A stretch of 6,780 nucleotides of DNA from Candidatus Elarobacter sp. (GTDB lineage: Bacteria; Vulcanimicrobiota; Vulcanimicrobiia; Vulcanimicrobiales; Vulcanimicrobiaceae), in assembly GCA_030150085.1 (NCBI GenBank), contig JASLGJ010000311.1, positions 1-6,780 on the forward strand, read 5' to 3'. The translations under genes and the position numbers were made by a program. Shown in pieces: positions 1 through 6,526 of this stretch (position 1 is the first letter of the stretch; the number at the start of each line of letters is the position of its first letter). The notes under the pieces were generated by a model. It saw only the letters and a program-made list of their open reading frames with translations. It did no database searches and was not told the DNA's origin.

Positions 1-1172
1 ACCCCGGCTCCGCGGCGCTGGTCGACGCGCTCGCGGCCGTCACGGCGCCCGCGGCCGGGGCGGTGCCGGTGCTGGCGCTCGACGTGCCGGCCGGAATCGA
101 CCCGACCAGCGGCGCGCTCGGCGCGCACGTCTTCCGCGCGGTCGCGACGGTCGCGCTGGGGCGGCCCAAGCTGGGCTGCTTCCTCGATCCCGCGCGCGAC
201 CTGGTGGGCGAGCTGTGGTACGCGCCGATCGGGATGCGCGACGCGGACGCGCGCGGCGTGGACGACCCGCCGAGCGAGGTCTTGAGCGAGCCGGAGTTCG
301 CGGCGCTGCTGCCGGTCCGGCCGGCGGAGTCCGACAAGCGCAGCGCCGGGGCGCCGCTGATCGTCGCCGGCTCGACCCAGTTCCCCGGCGCGGCGGTGCT
401 GAGCGCCTGGGGCGCGGCGCGCGCGGGCGCGGGCTACGTGACGGTCGCCGCGCCGGAGGGCGCGGCTGCGGCGCTGCGCGCGCACCTGGTCGAGCAGGTG
501 GTGGTGACCTACGACGAGCGCGACCCGGCCGGCGCGGTGCGGACGATCCTCGACCTGACCGGGCGCTGCAGCGCGATCGGGATCGGCCCGGGGCTGGGGC
601 TGTCGGACGCCTTCGGCGAGATCGTCAACGGCGTGCTCGGGGCGACGGAGCTGCCGGTCGTCGCCGACGCGAGCGCGCTCTACCACCTCGCCAAGCGGCT
701 GGAGGCGTATCGCGACAAGCCGCTCGTGCTGACCCCGCACGCGGGCGAGTTCGCGCGCCTGAGCGGCAAGGGCACCATCGCGCCGGGCGAGCGGCTGAGC
801 CGGCTGCGCACGTTCGTCGACCGCTGCGGCATCACGACCCTGCTCAAGGGCCGCACCACGCTGGTCGGCGCGCGCGACGCGACCCACCTCAACCCGACCG
901 GCAGCAGCGCGCTGGCGACCGCCGGCACCGGCGACGTCCTGACCGGCGCCATCGCGACCCTGCTCGGGCAGGGGCTCGCGCCGGTCGACGCCGCCCGGGT
1001 CGGCGCGTACTGGCACGGCCGCGCCGGTCAGGTCGCGCTGGCGCGCCGCCACCGCGGCGTGGTGGCGCACGACGTCGCCGAGGCGCTGGGCGAAGCGTCG
1101 CTCGCCGCCAGCGGCGAAGCGCCCGCCGGGCCGAACGGCGCGGGTGCGCCCGCGCCGCTGCGCATCTTCTGA
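1..1172 (+). CDS. nnr: Bifunctional NAD(P)H-hydrate epimerase / ADP-dependent NAD(P)H-hydrate dehydratase, 5' end missing
   Basis: This is a cytosolic metabolite-repair enzyme: the N-terminal domain interconverts R and S NAD(P)H hydrates, and the C-terminal ribokinase-like domain dehydrates the S form using ADP. The reading frame is open from the left edge (first full codon at base 3), so the true start lies outside. Numbering from the GTG at base 63, residues about 1-58 are the end of the YjeF_N epimerase domain, with the LDVPAGID..SG segment and GRPKLG..L..R..VGELW. Residues about 85-348 are the complete dehydratase domain: KRSAGAPLIVAGS (92-104), GAARAGAGYVTVA (117-129), IGPGLG (174-179), LTPHAGEF (223-230), LLKG (260-263), NPTG (277-280) and GTGDVLTG (288-295), whose Asp291 is the expected catalytic base. 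One oddity is DASAL (202-206), where most relatives have DADAL. A short Gly/Ala/Pro-rich tail follows to residue 369. The family assignment is very secure. The internal GTG at base 63 is not the real start. Confidence 0.95.
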   Translation, partial: PGSAALVDALAAVTAPAAGAVPVLALDVPAGIDPTSGALGAHVFRAVATVALGRPKLGCFLDPARDLVGELWYAPIGMRDADARGVDDPPSEVLSEPEFAALLPVRPAESDKRSAGAPLIVAGSTQFPGAAVLSAWGAARAGAGYVTVAAPEGAAAALRAHLVEQVVVTYDERDPAGAVRTILDLTGRCSAIGIGPGLGLSDAFGEIVNGVLGATELPVVADASALYHLAKRLEAYRDKPLVLTPHAGEFARLSGKGTIAPGERLSRLRTFVDRCGITTLLKGRTTLVGARDATHLNPTGSSALATAGTGDVLTGAIATLLGQGLAPVDAARVGAYWHGRAGQVALARRHRGVVAHDVAEALGEASLAASGEAPAGPNGAGAPAPLRIF

Positions 1173-1221
1173 GACGCGGATAAAACCTGGGGATAGGCTC
1201 GGAGGCGCGGGCGCTCATCGG

Positions 1222-1230
1222 TGCTATCGT
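1222..1230 (+). promoter_or_regulatory. Possible extended -10 promoter for the efflux operon (leaderless start)
   Basis: TGC-TATCGT matches the extended -10 pattern TGnTATnnT and ends seven bases before the A of the ATG at 1238. A transcript begun there would carry little or no leader. This would explain why no ribosome binding site lies at a usable distance: the only purine-rich GGAGG is at 1201-1205, more than 30 bases before the ATG. No good -35 hexamer is visible upstream. The call is an inference from pattern and spacing only. Confidence 0.35.
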
Positions 1231-1237
1231 GGCGATC

Positions 1238-2545
1238 ATGGTCACGGCGTTTCCGATCGTCCGAAAGCTGAGCGCTCTCTCCGTGCTGCTGGCGTCGCTG
1301 AGCGCCTGCAGCCACGCCACGCAGCGGCCGCCGCGCGCCACCGCGGATGCGGTCGTTCCGGTCGCCGTCGCGCAGCGCGGCACGGTGTTCCCCACCACGA
1401 TCCTCTCCGGGCTGGTGGCCCCGCTGCAGAACGTCGCGATCACTTCGACGCTCAGCGAGCCGGCCGACACGGTGAACGTGCTGGAGGGCGACCGCGTCCG
1501 GCGCGGCGAGGTGCTGGCCCAGCTCGACACGGCCGACCTGCGCGCGCAGCTCGCCGCCGACCTGGCCACCGCCTCGGGAAACCAGGCCAAGGCCAGCCAG
1601 ACCTTCGACCAAGCGGGGCTGACCATCGCGCAGAACGGCAACACCGTGAACCAGGCGCAGGCCGCCGTGCGCCAGGCGCAGCAGACGCTCGCGATCGACA
1701 GCCTGAACCTGCGGCGCGACGCGCAGCTGCTCGCCCAAGGCTACATCGCGCAGTCGCAGTACGACGCGCAGGCCGCCCAGGTCCGCAACGACCAGCAAGC
1801 GGTCCGGGCGGCGCAGGTCACGGTTCAGAACGACGTCGCCCAGGTGCGGGCCAACGGCACCACCGCCAGCGGCCTGCAGGGCGCCAACGTCGCCGCGGCG
1901 CGGGCGGACGTGCGCACCGCGCTCGCGCAAGCCGACCAGGTGCGCGTCTCGATCGGCAAGGCGACGATCGTCTCGCCGATCGACGGCGTCGTGGTGAACC
2001 GCAACCTCAACCCGGGCGAGTTCCCCGGCACGCGCCAGCTCTTCACCTTGCAGCAGACCGACCGGGTCTACGCGGTGCTCAACGGCGCCGGCTCGCAGGT
2101 CGTCGGCATCCGCGCCGGCAGCACGGTGCAGCTCTCGGCCGGCGGGCTGCCGGGCCGCGCGATTTCCGGCACGGTCGTCGGCGTGCTCAACGCGGTCAGC
2201 CCGGGCTCGACGAACTTCGTGGTCAAGGTGCTGGTCGACAACGCCCGCGGTCTGCTGCGGCCGGGGATGGTCGTCTCGGGCCGTGCGGCGCTGCCGCAGG
2301 CCGGCGGCATCCTCGTCCCGGCGACGGCCTTCCTGGACACGACCGACTCGAGCGTCCAGGTGGTCCGCAACGGCACCGTGCGCACCGTGCCGGTCACGCT
2401 GCTCGCCCAGGACGGGCGCAACGCGGTGGTGGTCGGGCTCGCCCCCGGCGAGCGGGTCGTCGCCAACGGTCAGCTCGGCCTGGCCGACGGCCAGCCCGTG
2501 AAGACGCAGGGCGGCGCGAAGCCGCGCCGGGTCGCGGAGCAGTAG
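1238..2545 (+). CDS. RND efflux periplasmic adaptor subunit, lipoprotein (HlyD/AcrA family)
   Basis: This is the membrane-fusion protein that would link the inner-membrane RND transporter encoded next to it to an outer-membrane channel. From the ATG at 1238 it has 435 residues. A signal peptide with Arg9-Lys10, a hydrophobic run and the lipobox LSAC places a lipidated Cys at position 24. Next come the first lipoyl half-domain (about 55-101, with EGDRVRRGEVLAQLD), a long Gln/Ala-rich helical hairpin (about 102-205), a Gly/Thr/Ser-rich linker (205-217), another helix (about 218-237), the second lipoyl half (SPIDGVVVNRN, 246-256), a beta-barrel (about 267-350) and a membrane-proximal domain (about 352-420, with LVPATAFLD). 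The hairpin tip carries Arg160 and Leu164 of the RLS tip signature, but Ala171 stands where Ser is usual. Its stop is 4 bases before the transporter start, so the two genes are an operon. A GTG at 1229 would add three residues; neither start has a good ribosome binding site. The substrate cannot be read from the sequence. Confidence 0.92.
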   Translation: MVTAFPIVRKLSALSVLLASLSACSHATQRPPRATADAVVPVAVAQRGTVFPTTILSGLVAPLQNVAITSTLSEPADTVNVLEGDRVRRGEVLAQLDTADLRAQLAADLATASGNQAKASQTFDQAGLTIAQNGNTVNQAQAAVRQAQQTLAIDSLNLRRDAQLLAQGYIAQSQYDAQAAQVRNDQQAVRAAQVTVQNDVAQVRANGTTASGLQGANVAAARADVRTALAQADQVRVSIGKATIVSPIDGVVVNRNLNPGEFPGTRQLFTLQQTDRVYAVLNGAGSQVVGIRAGSTVQLSAGGLPGRAISGTVVGVLNAVSPGSTNFVVKVLVDNARGLLRPGMVVSGRAALPQAGGILVPATAFLDTTDSSVQVVRNGTVRTVPVTLLAQDGRNAVVVGLAPGERVVANGQLGLADGQPVKTQGGAKPRRVAEQ

Positions 2546-2549
2546 CGCC

Positions 2550-5500
2550 GTGTCGCTGACCGGCCTCTTCGTCCGGCGCCCGTCGCTGGTGTTCGTCCTG
2601 CTGGCGCTGATGCTGCTGGCCGGCGCGCTGGCGGCCAAGACGCTCGTGCAGCAGCAGTTCCCCAACGTCTCCCAGCCGACCGTCAGCATCCAGACCTCGT
2701 ACAGCGGCGCCTCGACGACCGTCATGCGCGACAGCATCGTCAAGCCGATCGAGGACGCGATCGCGGGCACCCAAAACCTGCAGACGCTCAGCTCCAACAT
2801 CCAAGCCGGGCAAGCCACCATCGCGGCGACCTTCACCATCACCTCCGACCAGAACACCGACCTGGTCAACACGCAGAAGGCGCTGACCCAGGCCGAGCAC
2901 AACTTGCCGACCGATCTCCAGCCGCCGACGATCGCGATCCGCGACCCGTCCGAGGCGACCGTCGTGACGTTCTCGCTGACCTCGTCGAAGATGTCGGCCG
3001 CGCAGCTCTCGCTGGTCGCCAACGGGCGCATCGTGCCGGCCTTCGAGCAGGTTCCCGACGTCTCGGGCGTCACCGTCGGAGGCGGCGTCACGCCGGCCTA
3101 CGAGGTCGTCGCCGACCCGGCCAAGCTCGACGCCTACGGCCTGACGCTCAACGACCTGCTCGCCACCGTCGGCGGCAGCAACACCCGCGCGCCGGGCGGC
3201 ATCGCGTACGGCGCCGACCGCGAGACGCAGATCGACATCCGCGGCGACATCACCTCACCGCAGTCGATCCTGGGCCTGCCCCTGTCCGCCCCCGCGGCGA
3301 GCGGGCCGAGCGCGGCGGCCGGTTCGGTCAACCCCTGGACGTCGGCCGCGCAGGTGCTGCGCGTCGGCGACGTCGCCAGCGTGGTCGACGGCTACGAGCC
3401 GCGCCGCCAGTACGCCTCGGTCAACGGCTCCGCAGGCGTCTTCCTCCAGGTCCAGAAGGCCTCGGCCTCGTCCGAGGTCACCGCGTCGGACAACGTGATC
3501 GCGGCCCTGCCCAAGATCCGGGCCCAGTTCCCCGACGTGAGCTTCAACATCCTCAACGTCCAGTCCAAGTACACCGCGCAGCAGATCGACGGCGTGATCC
3601 GCACGCTGAGCGAGGGCATCGCGCTGACCGGCGTCGTGATGCTGTTCTTCCTGGGCTCGTGGCGCAACGCGATCGTGGTGCTGATCGCGATCCCGGCCTC
3701 GCTGTGCGTGGCCCTGTTCGTGATGAAGCTGCTGGGCCTGACCCTGGACACGATCTCGCTGCTGGGCATGACGCTGGTGGTCGGGATTCTGGTCGACGAC
3801 TCGACGGTCGTGCTCGAGAACATCGAGCGCCACGCGCACCTGGGCCAGCCGCCCGCCGAGGCGGCGATCAGCGGCCGCGGCGAGATCGGCCTGGCGGCGA
3901 TCGTCATCACGCTGGTCGACGTGGTCGTGTTCCTGCCGATCGCGTTCCTCCAGGGCCAGGTCGGCCGCAACCTGGCCGAGTTCGGCATCGTGGTCGTCAT
4001 CTCGACCTTGACCTCGCTGTTCGTCTCGTTCACGATCACGCCGTCGCTGGCCGGCAACTGGGCGCTCAAGTCCAAGTGGAAGGCGCCCGGCTTCATTCGC
4101 GCCTTCGAGCGGGGCTTCGACGGCGTGCGCTCGTGGTACGCCCACCGCGTGCTGCCGTGGGGCCTGCGCCACCGCGGCCCGGTCATCGCGTTCTGCTTCC
4201 TCTCGTTCTGCTTCGCGCTCGCGCTGGTGCGGCTGGGAGTGGTCGGCTCGGAGTTCATCCCGCCGGTCGACCGGGGCGAGATCTTCGTCCAGATCACCTA
4301 TCCGGTCGGGACGCCGCTGACCACCACCACCCAAGCGGTGCTGGCCCTGGAGCGCAAGCTCCGCAACCTGCCCGACATCGACGCGGACACCGCGGCCTCG
4401 GGCGGCTACGCGTCGCCCTTCGGCGGCTTTCTCTCCGAGGGCAACGTCGGCCAGATCCACGTCTGGCTGAGCGACCGCCGCAAGCACCCGACCACCTATT
4501 GGGTCGGGCAGTACCGCCGGATCGCGGCGCGGACGCTGCGCAACGTCCAGGTCACCGTGATCCCGGCGACGGGCACGGGCGGCGGCAACGCGCAGCCGAT
4601 CGACGAGCTGGTCACCGACGTGCAGGGCGGCGACCCGACCCGCTACGCGGACCAGGTCTACAAACTGCTGCAGCAGACGCCCGGCGCGGCGAACGTCTTC
4701 AGCGCCGCCTCGGCGCTCGAGCCGCAGGTGGAGCTGACCTTCGACCGCGTCAAGGCGCGGGCGCTCGACGTGAGCGTCGGCACCGCGACCGCCGCGGCGC
4801 GCGCGGCGTTCGGGGGCGCGATCGCGACCCAGTTCGAGACGGCGGACGGCCTGGAGCAGGTGCAGGTGATCTACCCGCTCCAGGACCAGACCGACCTGGC
4901 CGCGTTCGCCGCGATCCCGGTGCGCGCGGCGAACGGCGCGCTGGTCCGCCTCGGGGACTTCACCAGCATGCAGTGGTCGCCGGCCCCGCCGCTGATCACG
5001 CGCGTCGACCGCAACACGGTGGTGGACATCAGCGCCAACGTCGCCCCCGGCGCCTCGCTCTCGAACGTGCAGCAGGCGTTCGCGCAGCGGCTCAAGGGCC
5101 TCGAGCTGCCCCCGAGCATCGTCGTGCGGCCGCGCCCCAACGGCCAGCAGGACCTGATGGGCCAGACACTGGCGGGCCTGGGCGGCTCGCTGATCGTCTC
5201 GGTCGTGCTGGTCTTCCTGCTGATGGTCGCGCTCTACAACAGCTATCGCTCGCCGCTGATCATCCTGTTCTCGGTGCCGGTCGCGGCGGTCGGCGCGCTG
5301 GGCGCGCTCGCGCTCACCCACGAGACGCTCAACCTGTTCTCGCTGATCGGCACGATCCTGCTGGTCGGCATCGTGACCAAGAACGGCATCCTGCTGGTGG
5401 ACTACGCGAACACCCTGCGCGAGCGGGGCGAGGACAAGCTCAGCGCGATCAAGGACAGCGCGTTCACCCGCTTCCGGCCGATCGTCATGACCTCGATCTC

Positions 5501-5768
5501 GGTCGTCGCGGGCAACGTGCCGCTGGCGCTGGCGCTCGAGCCGGGCTCGAGCGTCCGCTCGAGCTTGGGCGTGGTGGTCATCGGCGGCATCCTGAGCTCG
5601 CTGGTGCTGACGCTCGTCCTGGTTCCGATCATGTACGTGATCCTGGCGCCCGAGCACTTCAAGGGCGCCCACAAGCTCGAGCCGGCCGATGCCGGGCCGG
5701 GGGCGCCCGGCCCGGGCATTCCGGTCGCCGAGGGCCGCCCGCCCGAGCCGCTGCCCGCGGGCACTTGA
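2550..5768 (+). CDS. RND multidrug-type efflux transporter permease (HAE-1, AcrB/MdtB-like)
   Basis: This is a proton-driven inner-membrane pump of 1072 residues, slightly longer than the usual 1020-1050. The GTG start at 2550 gives the typical RND N-terminus (LFVRRP at 6-11), and GGAG at 2536-2539 is a suitable ribosome binding site. Layout: TM1 about 12-30; first periplasmic loop about 31-345; TM2-6 about 346-505; TM7 about 543-562; second periplasmic loop about 563-875; TM8-12 about 876-1034; then a Pro/Gly-rich cytoplasmic tail. The proton relay is complete: Asp416-Asp417 in TM4 (GILVDDSTVVLENIER), Lys944 in TM10 (TKNGILLVDYAN), and Arg974 with Thr981 in TM11 (RFRPIVMTS). The double Asp and the Lys fit the hydrophobe/amphiphile (HAE-1) group rather than metal pumps. 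A low-complexity Ala/Ser/Pro stretch (about 246-268) looks like an insertion in the first periplasmic loop. The adaptor gene ends 4 bases upstream, so translation is probably coupled. No outer-membrane factor gene follows. The class is secure; the substrate is unknown. Confidence 0.96.
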   Translation: MSLTGLFVRRPSLVFVLLALMLLAGALAAKTLVQQQFPNVSQPTVSIQTSYSGASTTVMRDSIVKPIEDAIAGTQNLQTLSSNIQAGQATIAATFTITSDQNTDLVNTQKALTQAEHNLPTDLQPPTIAIRDPSEATVVTFSLTSSKMSAAQLSLVANGRIVPAFEQVPDVSGVTVGGGVTPAYEVVADPAKLDAYGLTLNDLLATVGGSNTRAPGGIAYGADRETQIDIRGDITSPQSILGLPLSAPAASGPSAAAGSVNPWTSAAQVLRVGDVASVVDGYEPRRQYASVNGSAGVFLQVQKASASSEVTASDNVIAALPKIRAQFPDVSFNILNVQSKYTAQQIDGVIRTLSEGIALTGVVMLFFLGSWRNAIVVLIAIPASLCVALFVMKLLGLTLDTISLLGMTLVVGILVDDSTVVLENIERHAHLGQPPAEAAISGRGEIGLAAIVITLVDVVVFLPIAFLQGQVGRNLAEFGIVVVISTLTSLFVSFTITPSLAGNWALKSKWKAPGFIRAFERGFDGVRSWYAHRVLPWGLRHRGPVIAFCFLSFCFALALVRLGVVGSEFIPPVDRGEIFVQITYPVGTPLTTTTQAVLALERKLRNLPDIDADTAASGGYASPFGGFLSEGNVGQIHVWLSDRRKHPTTYWVGQYRRIAARTLRNVQVTVIPATGTGGGNAQPIDELVTDVQGGDPTRYADQVYKLLQQTPGAANVFSAASALEPQVELTFDRVKARALDVSVGTATAAARAAFGGAIATQFETADGLEQVQVIYPLQDQTDLAAFAAIPVRAANGALVRLGDFTSMQWSPAPPLITRVDRNTVVDISANVAPGASLSNVQQAFAQRLKGLELPPSIVVRPRPNGQQDLMGQTLAGLGGSLIVSVVLVFLLMVALYNSYRSPLIILFSVPVAAVGALGALALTHETLNLFSLIGTILLVGIVTKNGILLVDYANTLRERGEDKLSAIKDSAFTRFRPIVMTSISVVAGNVPLALALEPGSSVRSSLGVVVIGGILSSLVLTLVLVPIMYVILAPEHFKGAHKLEPADAGPGAPGPGIPVAEGRPPEPLPAGT
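5692..5715 (+). repeat. Perfect 10-bp GC inverted repeat with 4-base loop in the 3' end of the RND gene
   Basis: The arms 5692-5701 (CCGGGCCGGG) and 5706-5715 (CCCGGCCCGG) are exact reverse complements around the loop GGCG. The mRNA should form a very stable stem about 50 bases before the stop codon. It encodes the Gly/Pro-rich cytoplasmic tail (about residues 1048-1056). No T-run follows, so it is not a classical intrinsic terminator. It may only reflect Gly/Pro codons in GC-rich DNA, or it may protect or pause the 3' end of the transcript. Confidence 0.6.
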
Positions 5769-5778
5769 GCTCGACCCT

Positions 5779-5815
5779 GAGGTATTGACCTCCGCTCGCG
5801 ACCTCGTGCTATGTC
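5779..5815 (+). promoter_or_regulatory. Probable promoter of the Uma2-family gene, with a palindrome over the -35
   Basis: TTGACC at 5785-5790 resembles a -35 hexamer. TGC-TATGTC at 5807-5815 resembles an extended -10, giving a 19-base spacer (18 if CTATGT is used). Transcription would begin near 5822, leaving a leader of about 55 bases. The palindrome GAGGT-ATTG-ACCTC (5779-5792) covers the -35 and could be an operator half-site pair, though its 5-bp arms are short enough to occur by chance. The same GTGCTAT core occurs at 1221-1227, before the adaptor gene. Confidence 0.4.
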
Positions 5816-5833
5816 GTAGGGGCTTGTCGTCCG

Positions 5834-5860
5834 CACGCCCGCGCGTGAAGGCGGGGCGTG
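5834..5860 (+). promoter_or_regulatory. Leader hairpin adjoining the Uma2 ribosome binding site
   Basis: CACGCCC (5834-5840) can pair with GGGCGTG (5854-5860), a 7-bp stem with a 13-base loop that ends directly against the purine-rich ribosome binding site AGGAAAGAGAGAG (5861-5873). The same left arm can instead form a tighter 5-bp stem, CACGC (5834-5838) with GCGTG (5843-5847), around the loop CCGC. The two pairings exclude each other. GCGTGAAGG and GCGTGAGG also form an imperfect direct repeat here. A regulatory role is inferred only from position. Confidence 0.3.
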
Positions 5861-5877
5861 AGGAAAGAGAGAGACCG

Positions 5878-6411
5878 ATGCAACGCGAGATCGTCGTCCC
5901 CGACACCGAGCCGCCGACGGAGTGGATCCTCGGCCGGGCGGTGCAAAAAGTGAGCCCCAAGCGGAAGCACGGCTTCATCCAGATTTGGCTGGGGGCGCGG
6001 CTGCAGCAGTGGGCCCACGGCCGCGGAACCGTCTCGAGCGAGTGGCAGTTCCGCCTGGCGCCGCCGCGCGAGCTGGTCCGCACGCTGGTGCCAGACATCG
6101 CCTACCTGTCGCTCGAGCGTATCGGCGACGCGAGCGAGGAGGAGCTGGAAGCGCCGCTCGCCGCGCCGAGCGTGGCGGTGGAGATCCTGTCGCCCGAAGA
6201 CAAGCCCGCGCACGTCGCGCACAAGGTCCGAGTCTATCTCGCCGCGGGGAGCGATGCCGTGGTGGTCGTCGATCCGGCCGCGCAGACCGTCGTCGCGCAC
6301 GACGCGCGCGAGACCCGCGCGTACGGCCGCGGGCAGCGCTTCGAGCACGCCGCGCTGCCCGGGTTCGGCTTCGACGTCGGAGAGATGTTCGACGCCATGC
6401 GGGTGCGTTAG
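5878..6411 (+). CDS. Uma2-family (DUF820) putative endonuclease-fold protein
   Basis: This 177-residue protein matches the Uma2/DUF820 pattern, a PD-(D/E)XK nuclease fold family whose cellular role is not established and whose genes are often multi-copy. Visible features are G-x-x-x-x-x-VSP (19-27) followed by H31 and an amphipathic helix, Glu54 in SSEWQFRL, the PD motif VPDIAYL with Asp73, VEILSPED with Glu102, Lys116 in HKVRVYLAAG, and VVVVDPAAQTVVAHD (128-142). Asp73, Glu102 and Lys116 are the likely metal-binding and catalytic residues, so the active site looks complete. The length is normal for the family. I chose the ATG at 5878 because it has a purine-rich ribosome binding site (5861-5873), because the family domain starts here, and because the neighbouring partial copy begins at the same codon. 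The frame is open further upstream into the RND gene, but that extension is not family-like. No transposase or partner gene is adjacent. Family confidence is high, function low. Confidence 0.88.
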   Translation: MQREIVVPDTEPPTEWILGRAVQKVSPKRKHGFIQIWLGARLQQWAHGRGTVSSEWQFRLAPPRELVRTLVPDIAYLSLERIGDASEEELEAPLAAPSVAVEILSPEDKPAHVAHKVRVYLAAGSDAVVVVDPAAQTVVAHDARETRAYGRGQRFEHAALPGFGFDVGEMFDAMRVR

Positions 6412-6507
6412 ATGCAGCGCGAGATCGTCGTCCCCGAAACGAAACCGGCCACGGAGTGGATCCTCGGTCGGCCGGTGCAAACAGTGAGCCCGAAGCTGTG
6501 GGGCTGA
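6412..6507 (+). pseudogene. Truncated tandem copy of the Uma2-family gene (N-terminal remnant)
   Basis: An ATG directly after the TAG of the intact gene opens a 31-codon frame ending at TGA 6505-6507. Its first 28 codons align without gaps to the first 28 codons of the upstream Uma2 gene: 73 of 84 bases and 23 of 28 residues agree by hand count (both have QREIVVP, TEWILGR and VSPK). The similarity stops after the SPK codons, before His31 and all catalytic motifs, so it cannot be a working nuclease. Only 19 bases separate its stop from the ligA stop codon, so the rest of the copy has been deleted, not frameshifted. Four of the base differences are purely synonymous codon changes and five residues differ, so the two copies diverged before or since the loss. 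Translation by re-initiation at the TAG-ATG junction is possible, but a function for a 31-residue peptide is not supported. Confidence 0.8.
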
Positions 6508-6526
6508 CTTCGCACGCCGGCCGTTC

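Noticed and set aside
1194..1205. TAGGCT as a -10 and GGAGG as ribosome binding site for the adaptor
   Set aside because: GGAGG is too far from either possible start codon, and the predicted transcript start would fall on or after it.
1028..3091. Antisense open frame over nnr, adaptor and RND starts
   Set aside because: It crosses three well-supported genes, has no recognisable motif and shows shadow-frame composition.
5535..5563. Three CTCGAG palindromes within about 30 bases
   Set aside because: They arise from Leu-Glu and repeated Ser-Ser codons (TCG AGC) in the RND C-terminal region and show no regular spacing suggestive of a binding array.
3659..5788. Second plus-strand frame of about 700 codons inside the RND gene
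   Set aside because: It is an Arg/Gly/Ala-rich frame-shifted shadow of the transporter and has no membrane segments or motifs.
5689..5877. Upstream extension of the Uma2 gene from an ATG inside the RND tail
   Set aside because: The added residues are Arg/Pro-rich and unlike the family. The ATG at 5878 has the ribosome binding site and matches the start of the duplicated copy.
3255..6098. Antisense open frame of more than 900 codons opposite the RND and Uma2 genes
   Set aside because: Its product is Arg/Asp/His-rich low-complexity sequence with no domain. Long antisense frames are expected opposite GC-rich genes with strong third-position bias, and the sense strand holds clear, motif-rich genes.
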